Source: Pampus argenteus (taxonomy: Eukaryota; Chordata; Actinopteri; Scombriformes; Stromateidae). Taken from it: a DNA stretch of 64,000 nt. Position 1 is the stretch's first letter, and the number at the start of each line of letters is the position of its first letter. The translations under genes were made by a program, and so were the position numbers. Below the pieces are notes generated by a model that did no database searches, was not told the DNA's origin, and saw only the letters and a program-made list of their open reading frames with translations. Where the stretch lies: the NCBI GenBank assembly GCA_036937835.1, contig CM072876.1, forward strand, positions 10,481,501 to 10,545,500. Direction: 5' to 3'. Shown here piece by piece: positions 13,853 to 24,326 of the stretch.

Positions 13853-15044
13853 CTGTAAACAAGGATCAAATGTAAACTTTAAGGGGACTTAATCTCAGAG
13901 TTAGACACAAAATGAAACTAGTCTTTGGTCAACCATAGACGTTTGTTTGTGTAAGTTTGTTTTGCTTTGCTTTGGTCCCCAATAACCATCATAGTGCCCA
14001 ATGCACTTCACTTCACATCACATGTAAGGTGTTAAGAACATATTGGCAAGTTGCTTTTCTTTTTAGTTTTGCAGCTCCTGGCAAACAAGCAAATCTTGGA
14101 CTCTTGACTGTGACTTCACAGGTATCAGTGGGTAAGATTTATCATCATGCAACCAAAAGATGTGGTTCAAATGCTCACAAAAACTGATTTTAAGCAGCGG
14201 CAAAACCTGGACTCTGTGATGCGAGTTTCCTTTGAGCAAATTTTAATTAACTGTCATGTGATGTTGCTGCTTGCTGCACTAACATGACAACGTGTAACAG
14301 CATAATCCTTCACAGGTTACTTTTCAAACAAAATGAGTTACGCATTGTGGCAGCTTTAGTGCAATGCTTGTGGTCCATGTTAAAAAAAAACAAAAAAACT
14401 CAACTATGTTGAGGAACACTTCTTGAGGGATGATGCAAGACCCAAAAATAACAACTATAAACTGAAGGAAAAGCCAGTCCCAAGCTGGTGTCTGCTCGAT
14501 TTTGGTTCCTCTCAATTTGAGAGAACTGAGGGAAAACAACTGAAGAGATTCAATCAACCAGTTTAATATATTTGTAGTGTAGTGTAGTGTAGTGTAGTGT
14601 AGTGTAGTACTGTACTATAGTTTGGTTGATTTGAACAAGAAAGAGGTGTCAAAGGCTTCAACCCAAAACAAAACAAGCACTCCTATGATGTGTTAATCTA
14701 GTGAAATCACCACCATCCTCACGAGGGAACATGTATAGCCAACTACATGACACATGAAGGTACTTTTAAACTATGAATCTATGTTGTAGTTAATGTTTCA
14801 TCTCTTAGGTGTGGTTGCAGCATTTAGATGTCAGCAAAGTCAGATTTCATCAAGCAAGAAATCTCGCTGCAGTGTAACGTTAGCTAATATTTACATTAAG
14901 GGCTACGTGCAACATGTGAGCTAGTTTCCACCTTTTAACTGCTACTTTACAGTAACGTAAACTGTCTGTTATGTTGTGTTGCGTTGATACAACGTTGGTC
15001 AACATTACAGGTTCCGAAACATTTCAAGAGCCACACACACTCAC
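13853..15044 (-). other. utrn: utrn leader intron (putative)
   Basis: The stretch between the acceptor at 13852 and the nearest candidate leader-exon donor at 15045. It contains a (GTGTA)n pentanucleotide repeat at about 14575-14608 and no recognisable coding sequence. Confidence 0.5.
14575..14608. repeat. (GTGTA)n pentanucleotide repeat
   Basis: About seven tandem copies of a TGTAG/GTGTA unit, ending in TACTGTACTATAG. Simple repeat in the putative utrn leader intron. Confidence 0.93.
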
Positions 15045-15990
15045 CTCTGCTGACACCAAGAAGTCAGGAGACGTGTTTCCTCAAAGCAAGTCCAAAATGT
15101 GAAGGGAATGGATAGATAAATAAAGTAAGGCGTATTGAAAAGTTAAAAAATACATTAATCCGATTAGTTTAAGGCATTTTCTACGAGGTACGAGGCTCTT
15201 TTCTTAACTAACTAAAGCTAAGAACCGTCCTCAAGCGCATCCAGTCTCCACAATGTGCCTTAAAAAAAAGCTTTAAGAGACGCCTTTTTGCAACGCAAAG
15301 CAAAGTCCAACTATCGTGAAGTTGAAAAGGCACACGACAGGCTGTCTCCTTGGAAACGGAGAGAGTGTTATTACATTTCACGGATGAACACCGCACAACT
15401 GTGGACCCAGGTCCCACAACTTTGTTCCTGTTGCTTACTTGACCGTGTCTCCCTTCTGGCTACACCGACGTGAAGCGTGACACAATCGATAAACATACCG
15501 GAAACTCCGCAACATGTCCTTCGAAATAAAATGGCGGGTTATTGTCCAACTGGCGGATAACTGCGATAATCACACAACTAACGATACATGGGCAAAAACT
15601 GTTGTTCACACAGTCTTGACAAATAATTGTGCAATTTTGCTAACTAATCATAAAATGAATTTAATGGTGGATTTAATTGAAGTTTCCTATACATAACTAC
15701 CCTGACACCCCATATAAAATACATGTACATTATTAAATTACCTTCATGGCATACTTAATGACTCAGCGAATCGGCAACATTGTCTCTCGCTTTACTCACC
15801 AGGCAATACGTTATCCATAAAAAGTCACAGCTATCACATTTATGTTGATAGTTTTACCCGGAAGCGCGGTGTTCAGTGTGCGTGACTTGACACTGGGTTT
15901 AAACGGTTCCCTCTGGCTGTAAAAGTTTTCCCGACGCGGAGATGGAAACATGGCGCGGTGGGCATCACGTGACGTAACACCAACGAAACC
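15045..15990 (-). promoter_or_regulatory. utrn: putative utrn promoter and untranslated leader exons
   Basis: Two good minus-strand splice donors fall here. GCAGAG|GTGAGT gives an exon ending at 15045, and CCTG|GTGAGT gives an exon ending at 15800; either could be the non-coding first exon joined to the acceptor at 13852. The block is richer in CpG than its surroundings. Two TTCCGG motifs (minus strand; CCGGAA at 15498-15503 and 15858-15863) are ETS/GABP sites, and an AAAATGGCGG YY1-like site sits near 15529. A composite E-box/CRE-like stretch, ATCACGTGACGTAA, occurs near 15964. These motifs are typical of TATA-less promoters, and the mammalian utrophin A promoter is known to use a GABP N-box (TTCCGG). 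Whether one or two start sites are used cannot be decided from sequence alone. Confidence 0.5.
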
Positions 15991-16055
15991 AGTGATTCCC
16001 ACAAGAAAACACTGTGACATATTATTGCATTCACTCTAATCTTGAAAAGTATTTA

Positions 16056-16554
16056 CAGTGGTGGAAGAAGCTATAGGTTCCTTTCTTGAGTAGAAATATA
16101 TATGTATATATATAAAATACCACAATGCAAAAATTACACCTAAGGGCATAAGTATTATCAGTAATAAAAGTATTCATTATGCAGCTTTATTATTTTATTA
16201 TTCATTGTTGTATCATATCATACTAATAGCTTATTGTGATTATGCATTAATATGTAATCAACATTTTAATACTGTAGCTGGTTGAGGTAGACAACATTTG
16301 AACTATATTCAGGCTATATACTTAATGTTGAGTATATAACTGTTAACTGTAACTTATGTGAACAAATGTAGGTCAGTAAAAAGTAGTGGTCAATATTTCT
16401 GTTTATATATATATTATGCCCTAAGCGATTCACAAAAACAAAAAAAATACCAAACAATTTATACAAAAAAGACCCCATACAAATAACAGAAATAACCATA
16501 AAACAACAAAAGAACAGCAAATATCATTACCATTAACACTTCCACCACCACTTG
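16056..16554. mobile_element. non-autonomous hAT-like element (MITE)
   Basis: The left end reads CAGTGGTGGAAGAAG and the right end CTTCCACCACCACTTG, which are imperfect terminal inverted repeats of one another. The interior is AT-rich and carries words such as AAGTATTATCAGTAAT and ATTCATTATGCAG, characteristic of a very common teleost repeat that I remember as starting with the same bases. There is no transposase frame, so it would depend on an element elsewhere. A clean 8-base target-site duplication is not obvious at the two edges, so the exact ends may be off by a few bases or the copy is old. It lies just upstream of the utrn promoter region. Confidence 0.65.
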
Positions 16555-16952
16555 TATCAGGTTTTATTTTATTATACTGAGTAATATGTTGGCCTGCAAA
16601 GCAACAGCATTTCCAGTACCTGTCCTGAGGGGACTGAATAATAGATTAAGGCCCATGGAAAGAGTCTCTGTGGCTTTGGCTTTGGGGATGCAGAGATGTT
16701 GATCTTCTATTGTAAAGCCTCGTCCATCTCCCTCCCTCTTCTCAGTTGTCAAAGCTCTTTTGTGGATGCTTCCTCACACAGCTCAAATAAGAAGCTCAAT
16801 TTCACAAATTAGTACTCTGTAAGGCCTGGAAAACCTATCATGTAACACATATTTGTTTAACAGTGAGTGGATAAGGAGTATGGGGACAACCTGGAATTCT
16901 CACCTGTACATCCACAAACAGTATTCACAGCTCCAATAGGGTACTGCACTTT

Positions 16953-16954
<2 letters not shown>

Positions 16955-17012
<58 letters not shown>
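16955..17012. repeat. compound (CA)n(GA)n microsatellite
   Basis: About 18 CA units pass directly into about 11 GA units. A classic compound dinucleotide repeat. Confidence 0.96.
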
Positions 17013-17013
<1 letters not shown>

Positions 17014-18151
17014 TCGATTGCAATTTGTCACTCTGGGCTTTTTTTGATACACATGAGATGCATATTTACATTTCCTGTGTTTGTGAACACTGCAGTGCAA
17101 AAGACCTATATATACAGTAGAGAGAGTATTTGTTATGTTTATTATTATATAATATCTCTACTTAACAAGTCAATGAGCTTTCAAAGGACTTTTCCCATTT
17201 GCACTCTTAGATCTATGTGAACTTTGAATACTACTTTAGGCGCAGCTATTTTCTGTGAAGTTTTCCTGTGGCAGATGCAGATGAATGGGTGTCCATAAAT
17301 CCAAGACATCGCCCTTGCAATGAAATTATAGTGTGGAGGCTTTCAGTGGGCCGATCCTGGGCTCCGGCCCAGAGGCTGCAAGAAAGGCTTAGAGTGCCCT
17401 CTTCTGTCCTAATGGTGCAACTACTCCTAAAAGATAGACCACATCCACTTGAGGGACTTTACTACACAAATACAGTGTAAAGCGACATCTATTCAATTTG
17501 TAAACATGTTCCACACAAATAGATGAAGATCGTTAGTATCACCTCCACATTCACCATATATGCCAACGTATAGATACTCTGACAGTATCAACCAGCAGGA
17601 GGCGGGGTTCTACTGTAGAAAAATAAATAAACAGTTAACTTTGTACAACATCGAATCTATTATCTGCTGCTATGGACATCATCCTGTTCTTGTTGAGTGC
17701 CCAGATTATTTAGCATTATTTTAACACCAATACAACGTTGTGTTTCCAGTCTTAACCAATTAACTTGCCACTCCTACAGATTCCTAAGTGTACACGTATT
17801 TGTATTCAAGTAAAAAAAGAAAAAGAAAAAAAAAACAACGCAAAATTGATATGAAGAACATTTTAGTGTCTCCGTGTGCCTTATATTAGCGGATGACGGT
17901 AGAGAATAATTATCTTCTTTATCACAACGGATTTTTTTAATAAATGTTCTTGTTACGTTTTATCGCTTCATAGCGAAGCGTATGTTGTATTTATTTCCCC
18001 CATGCAACTATAAACTAATCTGCAGGGTTATGCAGAGCTATGTTTGAAGCTAGAGGAATCGTCTTTGCCTTGAACAAAGTGTTCAGATGTTCCGAAATTG
18101 TTCTGTATTTGATGACACCATGTGATATCTCAGGTAATTTAATGAGTGAGC

Positions 18152-18155
18152 AAAA
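18152..18155 (-). terminator. RNA polymerase III terminator of tRNA-Leu
   Basis: On the minus strand the tRNA 3' end is followed after five bases by TTTT (AAAA on the plus strand), the standard short pol III stop signal. Confidence 0.75.
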
Positions 18156-18160
18156 TAGTT

Positions 18161-18243
18161 TACCAGGAGTGGGGTTCGAACCCACGCGGACATATGTCCA
18201 TTGGATCTTAAGTCCAACGCCTTAACCACTCGGCCATCCTGGT
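18161..18243 (-). tRNA. tRNA-Leu (anticodon UAA)
   Basis: Read on the minus strand from 18243, the 83 bases begin ACCAGGATGGCCGAGTGG and end CCCACTCCTGGTA, giving a 7-base-pair acceptor stem (ACCAGGA with TCCTGGT plus discriminator A). The pol III A box (TGGCCGAGTGG) and B box (GGTTCGAACCC) are intact. The anticodon loop reads CTTAAGA with anticodon TAA, which decodes UUA leucine codons. The long variable arm (TGGACATATGTCCG region) is the class II form expected of tRNA-Leu. No intron is present. As far as I remember it is the same sequence as the main mammalian Leu-TAA gene. It stands alone, with no other tRNA gene in the window. Confidence 0.97.
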
Positions 18244-20297
18244 ACACACCGCATCCCGCCACAATCCGACATAAAGAAGTAGATCGGATGGACATGATTA
18301 CTCCTCATAGCTTTATCAAACGCTTCTGCTAGAATATTTGTTTTGCAGGACAGGACAGTGATGCTAGCGCAGTGTTAGCAGCTAAACTGGCAGCTAACCT
18401 TAACTTGTCGAGTGAACTTGCTAGTTTATGTCATGCTCCTTCGTTGGCAACACAACATAGTTTTTATACAAACTACCTCAACATTTTAGGTTTTGTATAT
18501 GAGATATGAGGTATATGAGGTTTTGTATATGCGAATCTCTAGTGTATGTAGTATCTATCGCCACCACTCCAGAGTGAACGAGGAGCTGCAGCTAATACCG
18601 TTAGCATGAGCTAACTCATAGCGCAACAAGATACGGTAATAACAATAATTTAAGCTATGCTAAACAGACTGTCCAGCTATTGTTGAAACATACTAACCGA
18701 TCAATACACAGACAGGAGCTTTTGGAGTCATTTACGGTTAAATGCATGCAGGAGAAGTTACCATAAAGTCTGTAGAAACTTTGGACACTTGAATGAATGC
18801 AGTTGCTATTTGGCTTGTCAGATGGGGGCACTCAAACGTCGTCGTTTATTTCTTATTAAGGTGTGCCACTTAACAACAAAGGTTTCTGTATTAATTTCTG
18901 AAAACCTCCACTTCTAAAATGAATAAAAAAGACCCAGTTGTATAATTCAGATAACAGCTTTATTTGCATTTTTTTAGAGGCTAATACTGATATTAATATG
19001 TTTTAAGTTTTATGCATCATTAGGATGTGGACATGCTCAAGGATTTCCTTAATCTTTTTATATTGTAAAGTAAAATCTGAATTACGAGCTGGGCAAGAGC
19101 TCCATGTTTAATGTGTGGCAATTGTGATGATGTAATCAACTGAGGTGTGTGGAAATATGGGGTTATATAAACCACTGAAGCACAATATTAACTGACATGA
19201 TGTGGGTCTTATATTATTACCTGATCTTGAGGCCCCTTTCTTCAAGGTAGACCCTGTCTCTACTATTTTGCATATTTCAGGTGAATTTGTTTTTAATCAA
19301 ATTGCCAAATAGCAAACCCTAGGTCATGTAATGTACCAGGAATAATATGCACAGTGATTAAGAGGGAGCCAGTAGTTCATTGCTCTGAAATGTGTACAGT
19401 ACAATATGAATAAATAAGCTACATAAACTGCTGTATATATCTGCTGACATAATTTGACTCCCTTTAGGAGCACACAATCTCTCGTTATCCCATTAACACC
19501 TATAGGCTACAACTCTTCTATTTTACTCTCAGGAAGTAGCCTATGTTACATTAGCCTACCAGATCATTAGTCTAATGGGTCATGTGACACATCTGAAGCT
19601 GTAATAAATTGTTTGACTCAAAAAGAACAGGAACAAGCTGGTTTGTTTTCCTAAATTTTTCAAAAGACTTGAGGCATCATTTCTAACTTTTACCACCTGT
19701 TGACAAAACCTAATATCTGTCTGGTTTGAGTTGCACACCATCTCTGTAACTTACCCTGTTCAGCCCATAATAGTCCTTCATCACCAACAACTCACAAACA
19801 TTACATAACATGTTTATTCAAACTTGTACCGCTCACCTGTCATTGCCTATTTTAACTTCCACTTTCTCACATGTGTTAGTGTTTATTTAATGTCTGGCCG
19901 GCTGATTTCCTTCAAAATAAGTTTTATGCTGTAGCACATGGTGATATCATCTTTCACTATGTCAACTCTTTCCATCATTACTGCTAACCATCACTTTCAT
20001 GACTCCACTTCTTCCAAGATGTGACCATGTGCACCTCTTTTACCCCATTGTCTAACTTATTAAGTTAATGTTCTAGCACAGACAAAAAAAAGACTAATTT
20101 ACAACAGTATTTATTTATGTTCATCTAACAGCTCCAAATGTAAACTATTTTAAATTAAATTAAAATTACATCAGTTTAAAATGTTAACATCTTCTGGCAG
20201 GACCCCACACCCACAATTGGATTCATTCCCTGAACTGAATAACAAAGAGTTAATTTACAGTACATCAAATAGTAGATCTTTACACATCAAAACAGCG
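18244..20297. other. intergenic, tRNA-Leu to stx11b
   Basis: Holds a short imperfect tandem duplication around GGTTTTGTATATG (about 18487-18533). Otherwise AT-rich sequence without recognisable genes. The part next to 20297 must include the 3' UTR and poly(A) site of the adjacent syntaxin gene. TTTATTTA near 20110 (TAAATAAA on the minus strand) is a possible signal. Confidence 0.55.
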
Positions 20298-21200
20298 TCA
20301 GTTGTAAGGACTGTGTCTCCAACAGCGTAGACAAGAGCAACATTGCAGAAAGGGATTTTTCCTCTTGTACTCTAGGGCCTTCTTGATGTGAACGTTGATT
20401 TTATCAACATAATCCTGAGTGCCACATACATTAGCCTCAATGTTATTGAGCATGGATCCTTGCTCCTCCACCAGCATGGCCATGTGCAAGAACAGTTCAT
20501 GGACCACCTTCATCCTGGCCTCCAGCTCAACCAGCTCCGTGTGTCTGCCTTTGATCTCACACAGCGCCCAGCGGGATGAATGCATACCTTTTGTCTGCAG
20601 GCTCTGGGACAGCTCAGTCCAGCCCTCACACCCTTTGTCTACCAGAACATCTAGTTGCTCATTACTGATTTCCCTCCCCATTATGGACGCCTGCCTCTGG
20701 ATTCTCCCCCGGCACGTCATCCTCTGCAATTCCTCAGCCTTGTTGTAATCACTCATGGCATCATGGAAGGCACGGGTGAGCGTGTCATACTGAATACGGG
20801 AAATGCGGCCAACAGCAGAGTTAGGACCTTCCTTCTCCTGCAGCTGCCTGCTTTCTGTTCCCAGAGCCTGGATGCGAGCATAAAGAGCTTCCCCTCGCTG
20901 ATGGATCCCCCTGGCAATAGAGTCAGAGTCCTTTTTGAGTATGGTGAAGCGGCGGACAGAGGTGCCAAAGCGTTGATTGTGGACACTCAGGCGCTTCACC
21001 TCTAAGTGGAGCAAGGAGATCTGCTTGCGTATGGAGTGGGCCTCTTCTAGGATGTTTTCAATATTTGTGGAGTTCTCAAACACTACTGCCTCATGAGACA
21101 GCGACACCTTGTCTATGTCATACTCAGGTTCATAAAACTCTGGCTCACAGTCCTCCTGCTCCTCACTAATGGTCTGCAACCTCTCCAGCATATCCCGCAT
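20298..21200 (-). CDS. stx11b: syntaxin-11 paralogue, downstream copy (300 aa)
   Basis: A Qa-SNARE of the syntaxin-11 type, which acts in membrane fusion of late endosomes and secretory granules in immune cells (known for the human orthologue). The whole protein is in one exon, starting MRDMLERLQT at 21200; a longer frame to 21242 crosses a CTCTCAG acceptor (exon start 21205), so I reject that upstream Met. An N-terminal Habc-type helical region includes LHLEVKRLSVHNQRF and VGRISRIQYDTLTRAFHDAM; IQRQASIMGREIS follows. The SNARE helix begins near HTELVELEARM and contains HELFLHMAMLVEEQGSML with the central-layer Gln. There is no transmembrane segment. The protein ends in a Cys cluster, QCCSCLRCWRHSPYN, suited to palmitoylation, as in human STX11. 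The gene is tandem with a second copy at 23423-24319. The tandem pair fits the teleost stx11b.1/stx11b.2 arrangement, but I cannot say which is which. Confidence 0.92.
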   Translation of the reverse strand: MRDMLERLQTISEEQEDCEPEFYEPEYDIDKVSLSHEAVVFENSTNIENILEEAHSIRKQISLLHLEVKRLSVHNQRFGTSVRRFTILKKDSDSIARGIHQRGEALYARIQALGTESRQLQEKEGPNSAVGRISRIQYDTLTRAFHDAMSDYNKAEELQRMTCRGRIQRQASIMGREISNEQLDVLVDKGCEGWTELSQSLQTKGMHSSRWALCEIKGRHTELVELEARMKVVHELFLHMAMLVEEQGSMLNNIEANVCGTQDYVDKINVHIKKALEYKRKNPFLQCCSCLRCWRHSPYN

Positions 21201-21205
21201 TCTGC

Positions 21206-21989
21206 CTGAGAGACACAAGATGTTGGTTATTGTGTTCAACATTTGTGTAGCTTTTGATGTGATGTACTATGGTATTTAAAAAATATATACAGTTTGAGTG
21301 AAGTTGTGATGATTAAATAGATCAAATGTAAGTATCACATGCATTCTACATGTTGGGTTGTCAGCACAACATATTTGTCAGTACAAGGCTTCCCATTAAA
21401 ATGGAATGGACAATTTGCCATTTAAACATTGAGTAATGTGGTGACAGAGCTGAAAACATACACTGGGTGAATGTATGAGCAAGTGTTTTTATAAGTCCTG
21501 CAAGTGATACACACAATGAGCGGTGATTTTATCTGCAGTAGGTGTTCTTGTGGTGTAGTGACAGCAGCTCATTGGAATGTCTCCATTTCAACCAGGAACA
21601 AGGAAGACACAATCTTATTTTAAAAACATATATTTCCTTTAAAGGTGGTGGTTATAGTATAAGATCAATGATATGTAATTAATATACAGCTATACAGTTT
21701 CTAGTACATTCATTTTTAATGCTGCATTAAACCTCTGAAATTGTGCCTGCCTAAATTTCTGAAAATTTATTTCCTCTTAATATATTGGTAAATTCTCAGG
21801 AAACAATGTTAAAAGCTATTTCAGTATGATATAAACAGTTGAATGTTTTTTTTTAAATGACCGTTGAATCAATCCTTCCAAACTACAAAGTGTAGAACTA
21901 ATTGGGTAGATAGGAGTCCAATCAATTATCCGATTGTCTGCAGGTGCAATACCCAAAGACAATTCAGCTATTAAATTAAAGTATCTTAC
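21206..21989 (-). other. stx11b: 5'-UTR intron of downstream stx11b copy
   Basis: The acceptor CTCTCAG at 21207-21206 lies five bases before the start codon, and the donor GTAAGATAC starts at 21989. A leader intron followed by a single coding exon is the arrangement seen for both syntaxin copies here. No other features seen inside. Confidence 0.6.
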
Positions 21990-22110
21990 CTCTTCTGACT
22001 GCCTCCCCACAATATCAGAACACAAGTAAACGTGTCTCACTCCGATTTATTTAGTCCAAGCAACTTGAGGGAGCATCTTTTTGTATCTGTAGAAGGAAGT
22101 TGCCTGACTG
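21990..22110 (-). other. stx11b: putative non-coding first exon of downstream stx11b copy
   Basis: Minus-strand sequence ending GTCAGAAGAG before a strong GTAAGA donor. The start of transcription is not visible; the upper bound is approximate and there is no TATA box at a convincing distance. Confidence 0.45.
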
Positions 22111-23422
22111 CTGATGCTCGGCGTATGCGAGTGCCGCCCCTTCGTAGCTGACAGACATGACATGAGCCTTCCCACTTCGACATACAATACTTCCTTGAGG
22201 CTAGATGCTTTTCAGTTGGTTTAGTTTCTGTTTACCGTAGAAACAAAAGACTGGGTTGTTTAAGTGCAATGACAATTGTCCACAAGAAATGAGAAAATCT
22301 GAGGACTGACTTAACTGTTAGTATAATAGAAAACATCCTGCCATGATATTTATAGCGTGATGACACCCGTGTGTTGTGTGTGTATATGTGTCATATTATT
22401 GGAGTGGGGGCTAGATCATTCAGGGGTCACAGAGCTATACAAGGAACCTAAAACATGTCAGATAATCTAAAGATTTATATTAAAGCTGTTACTGAGCTTT
22501 TGTCAAGGGGTTCAACATTTCTAGTGGCAAGTGTGTGAGAATTTAAACATGATGTACCAATACCAAATCTTAACATGTATTTATTGTTTATGTAAATTTC
22601 ATGTTTAAAGAATAATAAACCCACACTCAGGTTGTATTTTAATATAATTATTTATGTAATATACAAGACACCACAAAGGAAAGAGAATAGAATAATAAAA
22701 TAAAAAAAAGTCATAAAATAGTAGAGGAAAGTAATAATGTGCATCAGGATATATCAACTGTGTGATATCTGCATAATATTAAGGGTTCAAAAGAGATTGC
22801 GCAAAACAGCTTGTAACAGAAATACAGAAAACAACAATTAAACTGTAAAATGTCCAAAACCTTTGTTGTCAGGCTCATGTTAAATACATCCATTGACAAA
22901 TTATTTAATCTGTGTTACCTGGTCAAAGGAAAATAATTCTTGCATATACTAACAATGGGGTTCCCTCGATGTACAAAAGTATTTGTGACAGTCATTGTGT
23001 TGGGTTATTTGGTAAATCCGTCCCATGAAAAAACTCCACAGGCTTACAAACATGAATAATATTTCCAAATACAATTGTTTCAGGACTGCATCATATACCT
23101 CATGGGGGCGAGACTGAATTCTGGTCTGAGATACCCATCCCAAACCTTTTCATACAAACATTTTGACATCAATGGATTACTTTAATACATTTTTTTTGAA
23201 ATTTTTACTCCAAAATTTTTGTTTATCGATCTAGATATGTTTCTATGAAAACTTTATTTAACTTCTGGAAAAAATATGTTAAGTTCTGCAGGCCATGTTG
23301 ATAAATGCTATGTGACAATAAGAACTGTGTGCCAATGAAACGCAATGTTTAGGATGCCGTACTTTTCTGTTTCAAGACTACATATTTTGCCATTCCCTCA
23401 ACCCAGCTTCATCCTGCGGTCA
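22111..23422. other. stx11b: spacer between the two stx11b copies
   Basis: Must contain the promoter of the downstream copy (about 22.1-22.25 kb) and the 3' UTR of the upstream copy (towards 23422). It is AT-rich with no coding sequence recognised. The spacing of about 2.2 kb between the two coding exons is consistent with a tandem duplication. Confidence 0.55.
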
Positions 23423-24319
23423 TTAGTTGTAGCACGGAAAACAACTGCAAAACATCTTCTTGAAGGGGTTGTTCTTGTCGTGACGTTTCGCCCTGCCAAG
23501 TTTGACAAGTACTTCCTTTATGTTTTCATCAGTTTTCTGTACGTTGGTTTGGATGGAGGTCAACATGGGGCCCTGCTCCTCTACCAGCAAGGCGATGTCT
23601 AGGAAAATCTCATGGATGCCCTTAATACGGTTCTCCAGGTCCACCAACTCCTGGTGACGTTTCTCAATCTGAGACAAAGCTGATCGAGCAGTTTTTCCTT
23701 CACTCACAATGTTGTCAGTAAAGATGTTCCACTGGCCTTTCTCGATCATCTCCTCCACCTCATTACTGGTCACCTCGCGCCCCACTATCTCCATCTGCCT
23801 CTGGATCTGAGCTTTACAGTTCTCCCGATGGCTCATCTCAGCCTCATTATAGTCAAACATGGCATCGCGGAAACCATTGCTGAGGCAAGCGTACTGGGTT
23901 CTGGCTACACGCGTGATGGCAGAGTTTGAGCCATGCGCATCTTCTAGCTCGTGGGCCGTGCCGTCCATGTCCCGCAGATGTGACAACACGCCCTCTGCCC
24001 GAGCCTTTATATCAGCACCAATGACGTTAGAGTCTCTTTTGATAGTGCTCATGGTAGTGACGCCCCTGTACATGCGAGAGTTCTGCTCACGAAGCCTTTT
24101 AACCTCCAAGCGAATCAGTTGGATCTCCCTGTGGATATCTTGTGACTGCCTAAAGACCTCGTCCAGAGCAGGGCTGTTGTCGAACACAACTGCCTCGTGG
24201 GGCAACTCCTCCTCCAGGTCCACATTGCTGAAGGTGTCTGAAATAGTGGACTCTGCGTACTCCAATGGCTCCACATGCCCGTTGGACATTTCCTGCAGGT
24301 GGCTCAATCTGTCCCTCAT
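23423..24319 (-). CDS. stx11b: syntaxin-11 paralogue, upstream copy (298 aa)
   Basis: A second syntaxin-11 type Qa-SNARE, also in a single coding exon. It starts MRDRLSHLQEM at 24319, eight bases inside an exon whose acceptor is CCTCAG (exon start 24326). Features in order are PHEAVVFDNSPALDEVF, the helical stretch IQLIRLEVKRLREQNSR, the segment ITRVARTQYACLSNGF, and IQRQMEIVGREVTSNEVEEM. The SNARE motif includes HEIFLDIALLVEEQGPML with the central-layer Gln, and is followed by VQKTDENIKEVL. The C-terminus KKMFCSCFPCYN has three Cys and no membrane anchor. By eye this copy is closer to human STX11 than the 20298-21200 copy is: it keeps the MKDRL-like start, the IERGK/EKGQW-type region and NVQKT. 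Both copies are full length (human about 287 residues) without frameshifts, so both appear functional. Confidence 0.93.
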   Translation of the reverse strand: MRDRLSHLQEMSNGHVEPLEYAESTISDTFSNVDLEEELPHEAVVFDNSPALDEVFRQSQDIHREIQLIRLEVKRLREQNSRMYRGVTTMSTIKRDSNVIGADIKARAEGVLSHLRDMDGTAHELEDAHGSNSAITRVARTQYACLSNGFRDAMFDYNEAEMSHRENCKAQIQRQMEIVGREVTSNEVEEMIEKGQWNIFTDNIVSEGKTARSALSQIEKRHQELVDLENRIKGIHEIFLDIALLVEEQGPMLTSIQTNVQKTDENIKEVLVKLGRAKRHDKNNPFKKMFCSCFPCYN

Positions 24320-24326
24320 GGTTTAG

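Larger units (their letters stand above)
16555..18160. other. intergenic, utrn to tRNA-Leu
   Basis: Contains a compound (CA)n(GA)n microsatellite (16955-17012) and a small perfect stem CGCTTC-atagc-GAAGCG at 17964-17980. I see no coding exon: the open frames are short, lack splice-linked partners and have no recognisable domain. Confidence 0.7.

Noticed and set aside
15514..15696. 60-codon plus-strand frame near a YY1-like AAAATGGCGG site
   Set aside because: Considered as a divergent gene from the utrn promoter, but it has no domain and no clear splice donor. The YY1-like site is better explained as part of the utrn promoter.
17964..17980. Perfect 6-base-pair stem CGCTTC-atagc-GAAGCG
   Set aside because: Too short to separate from chance, not followed by a histone-type downstream element, and no nearby gene end.
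21201..21242. Upstream in-frame Met of the 20298-21200 syntaxin (14 extra residues)
   Set aside because: The added codons contain a CTCTCAG splice acceptor, so they are most likely intron. MRDMLERL also matches the start of the sister copy and of human STX11.
23859..24326. 155-codon plus-strand frame, and similar frames at 20419-21005
   Set aside because: These are antisense shadows of the two syntaxin coding exons.
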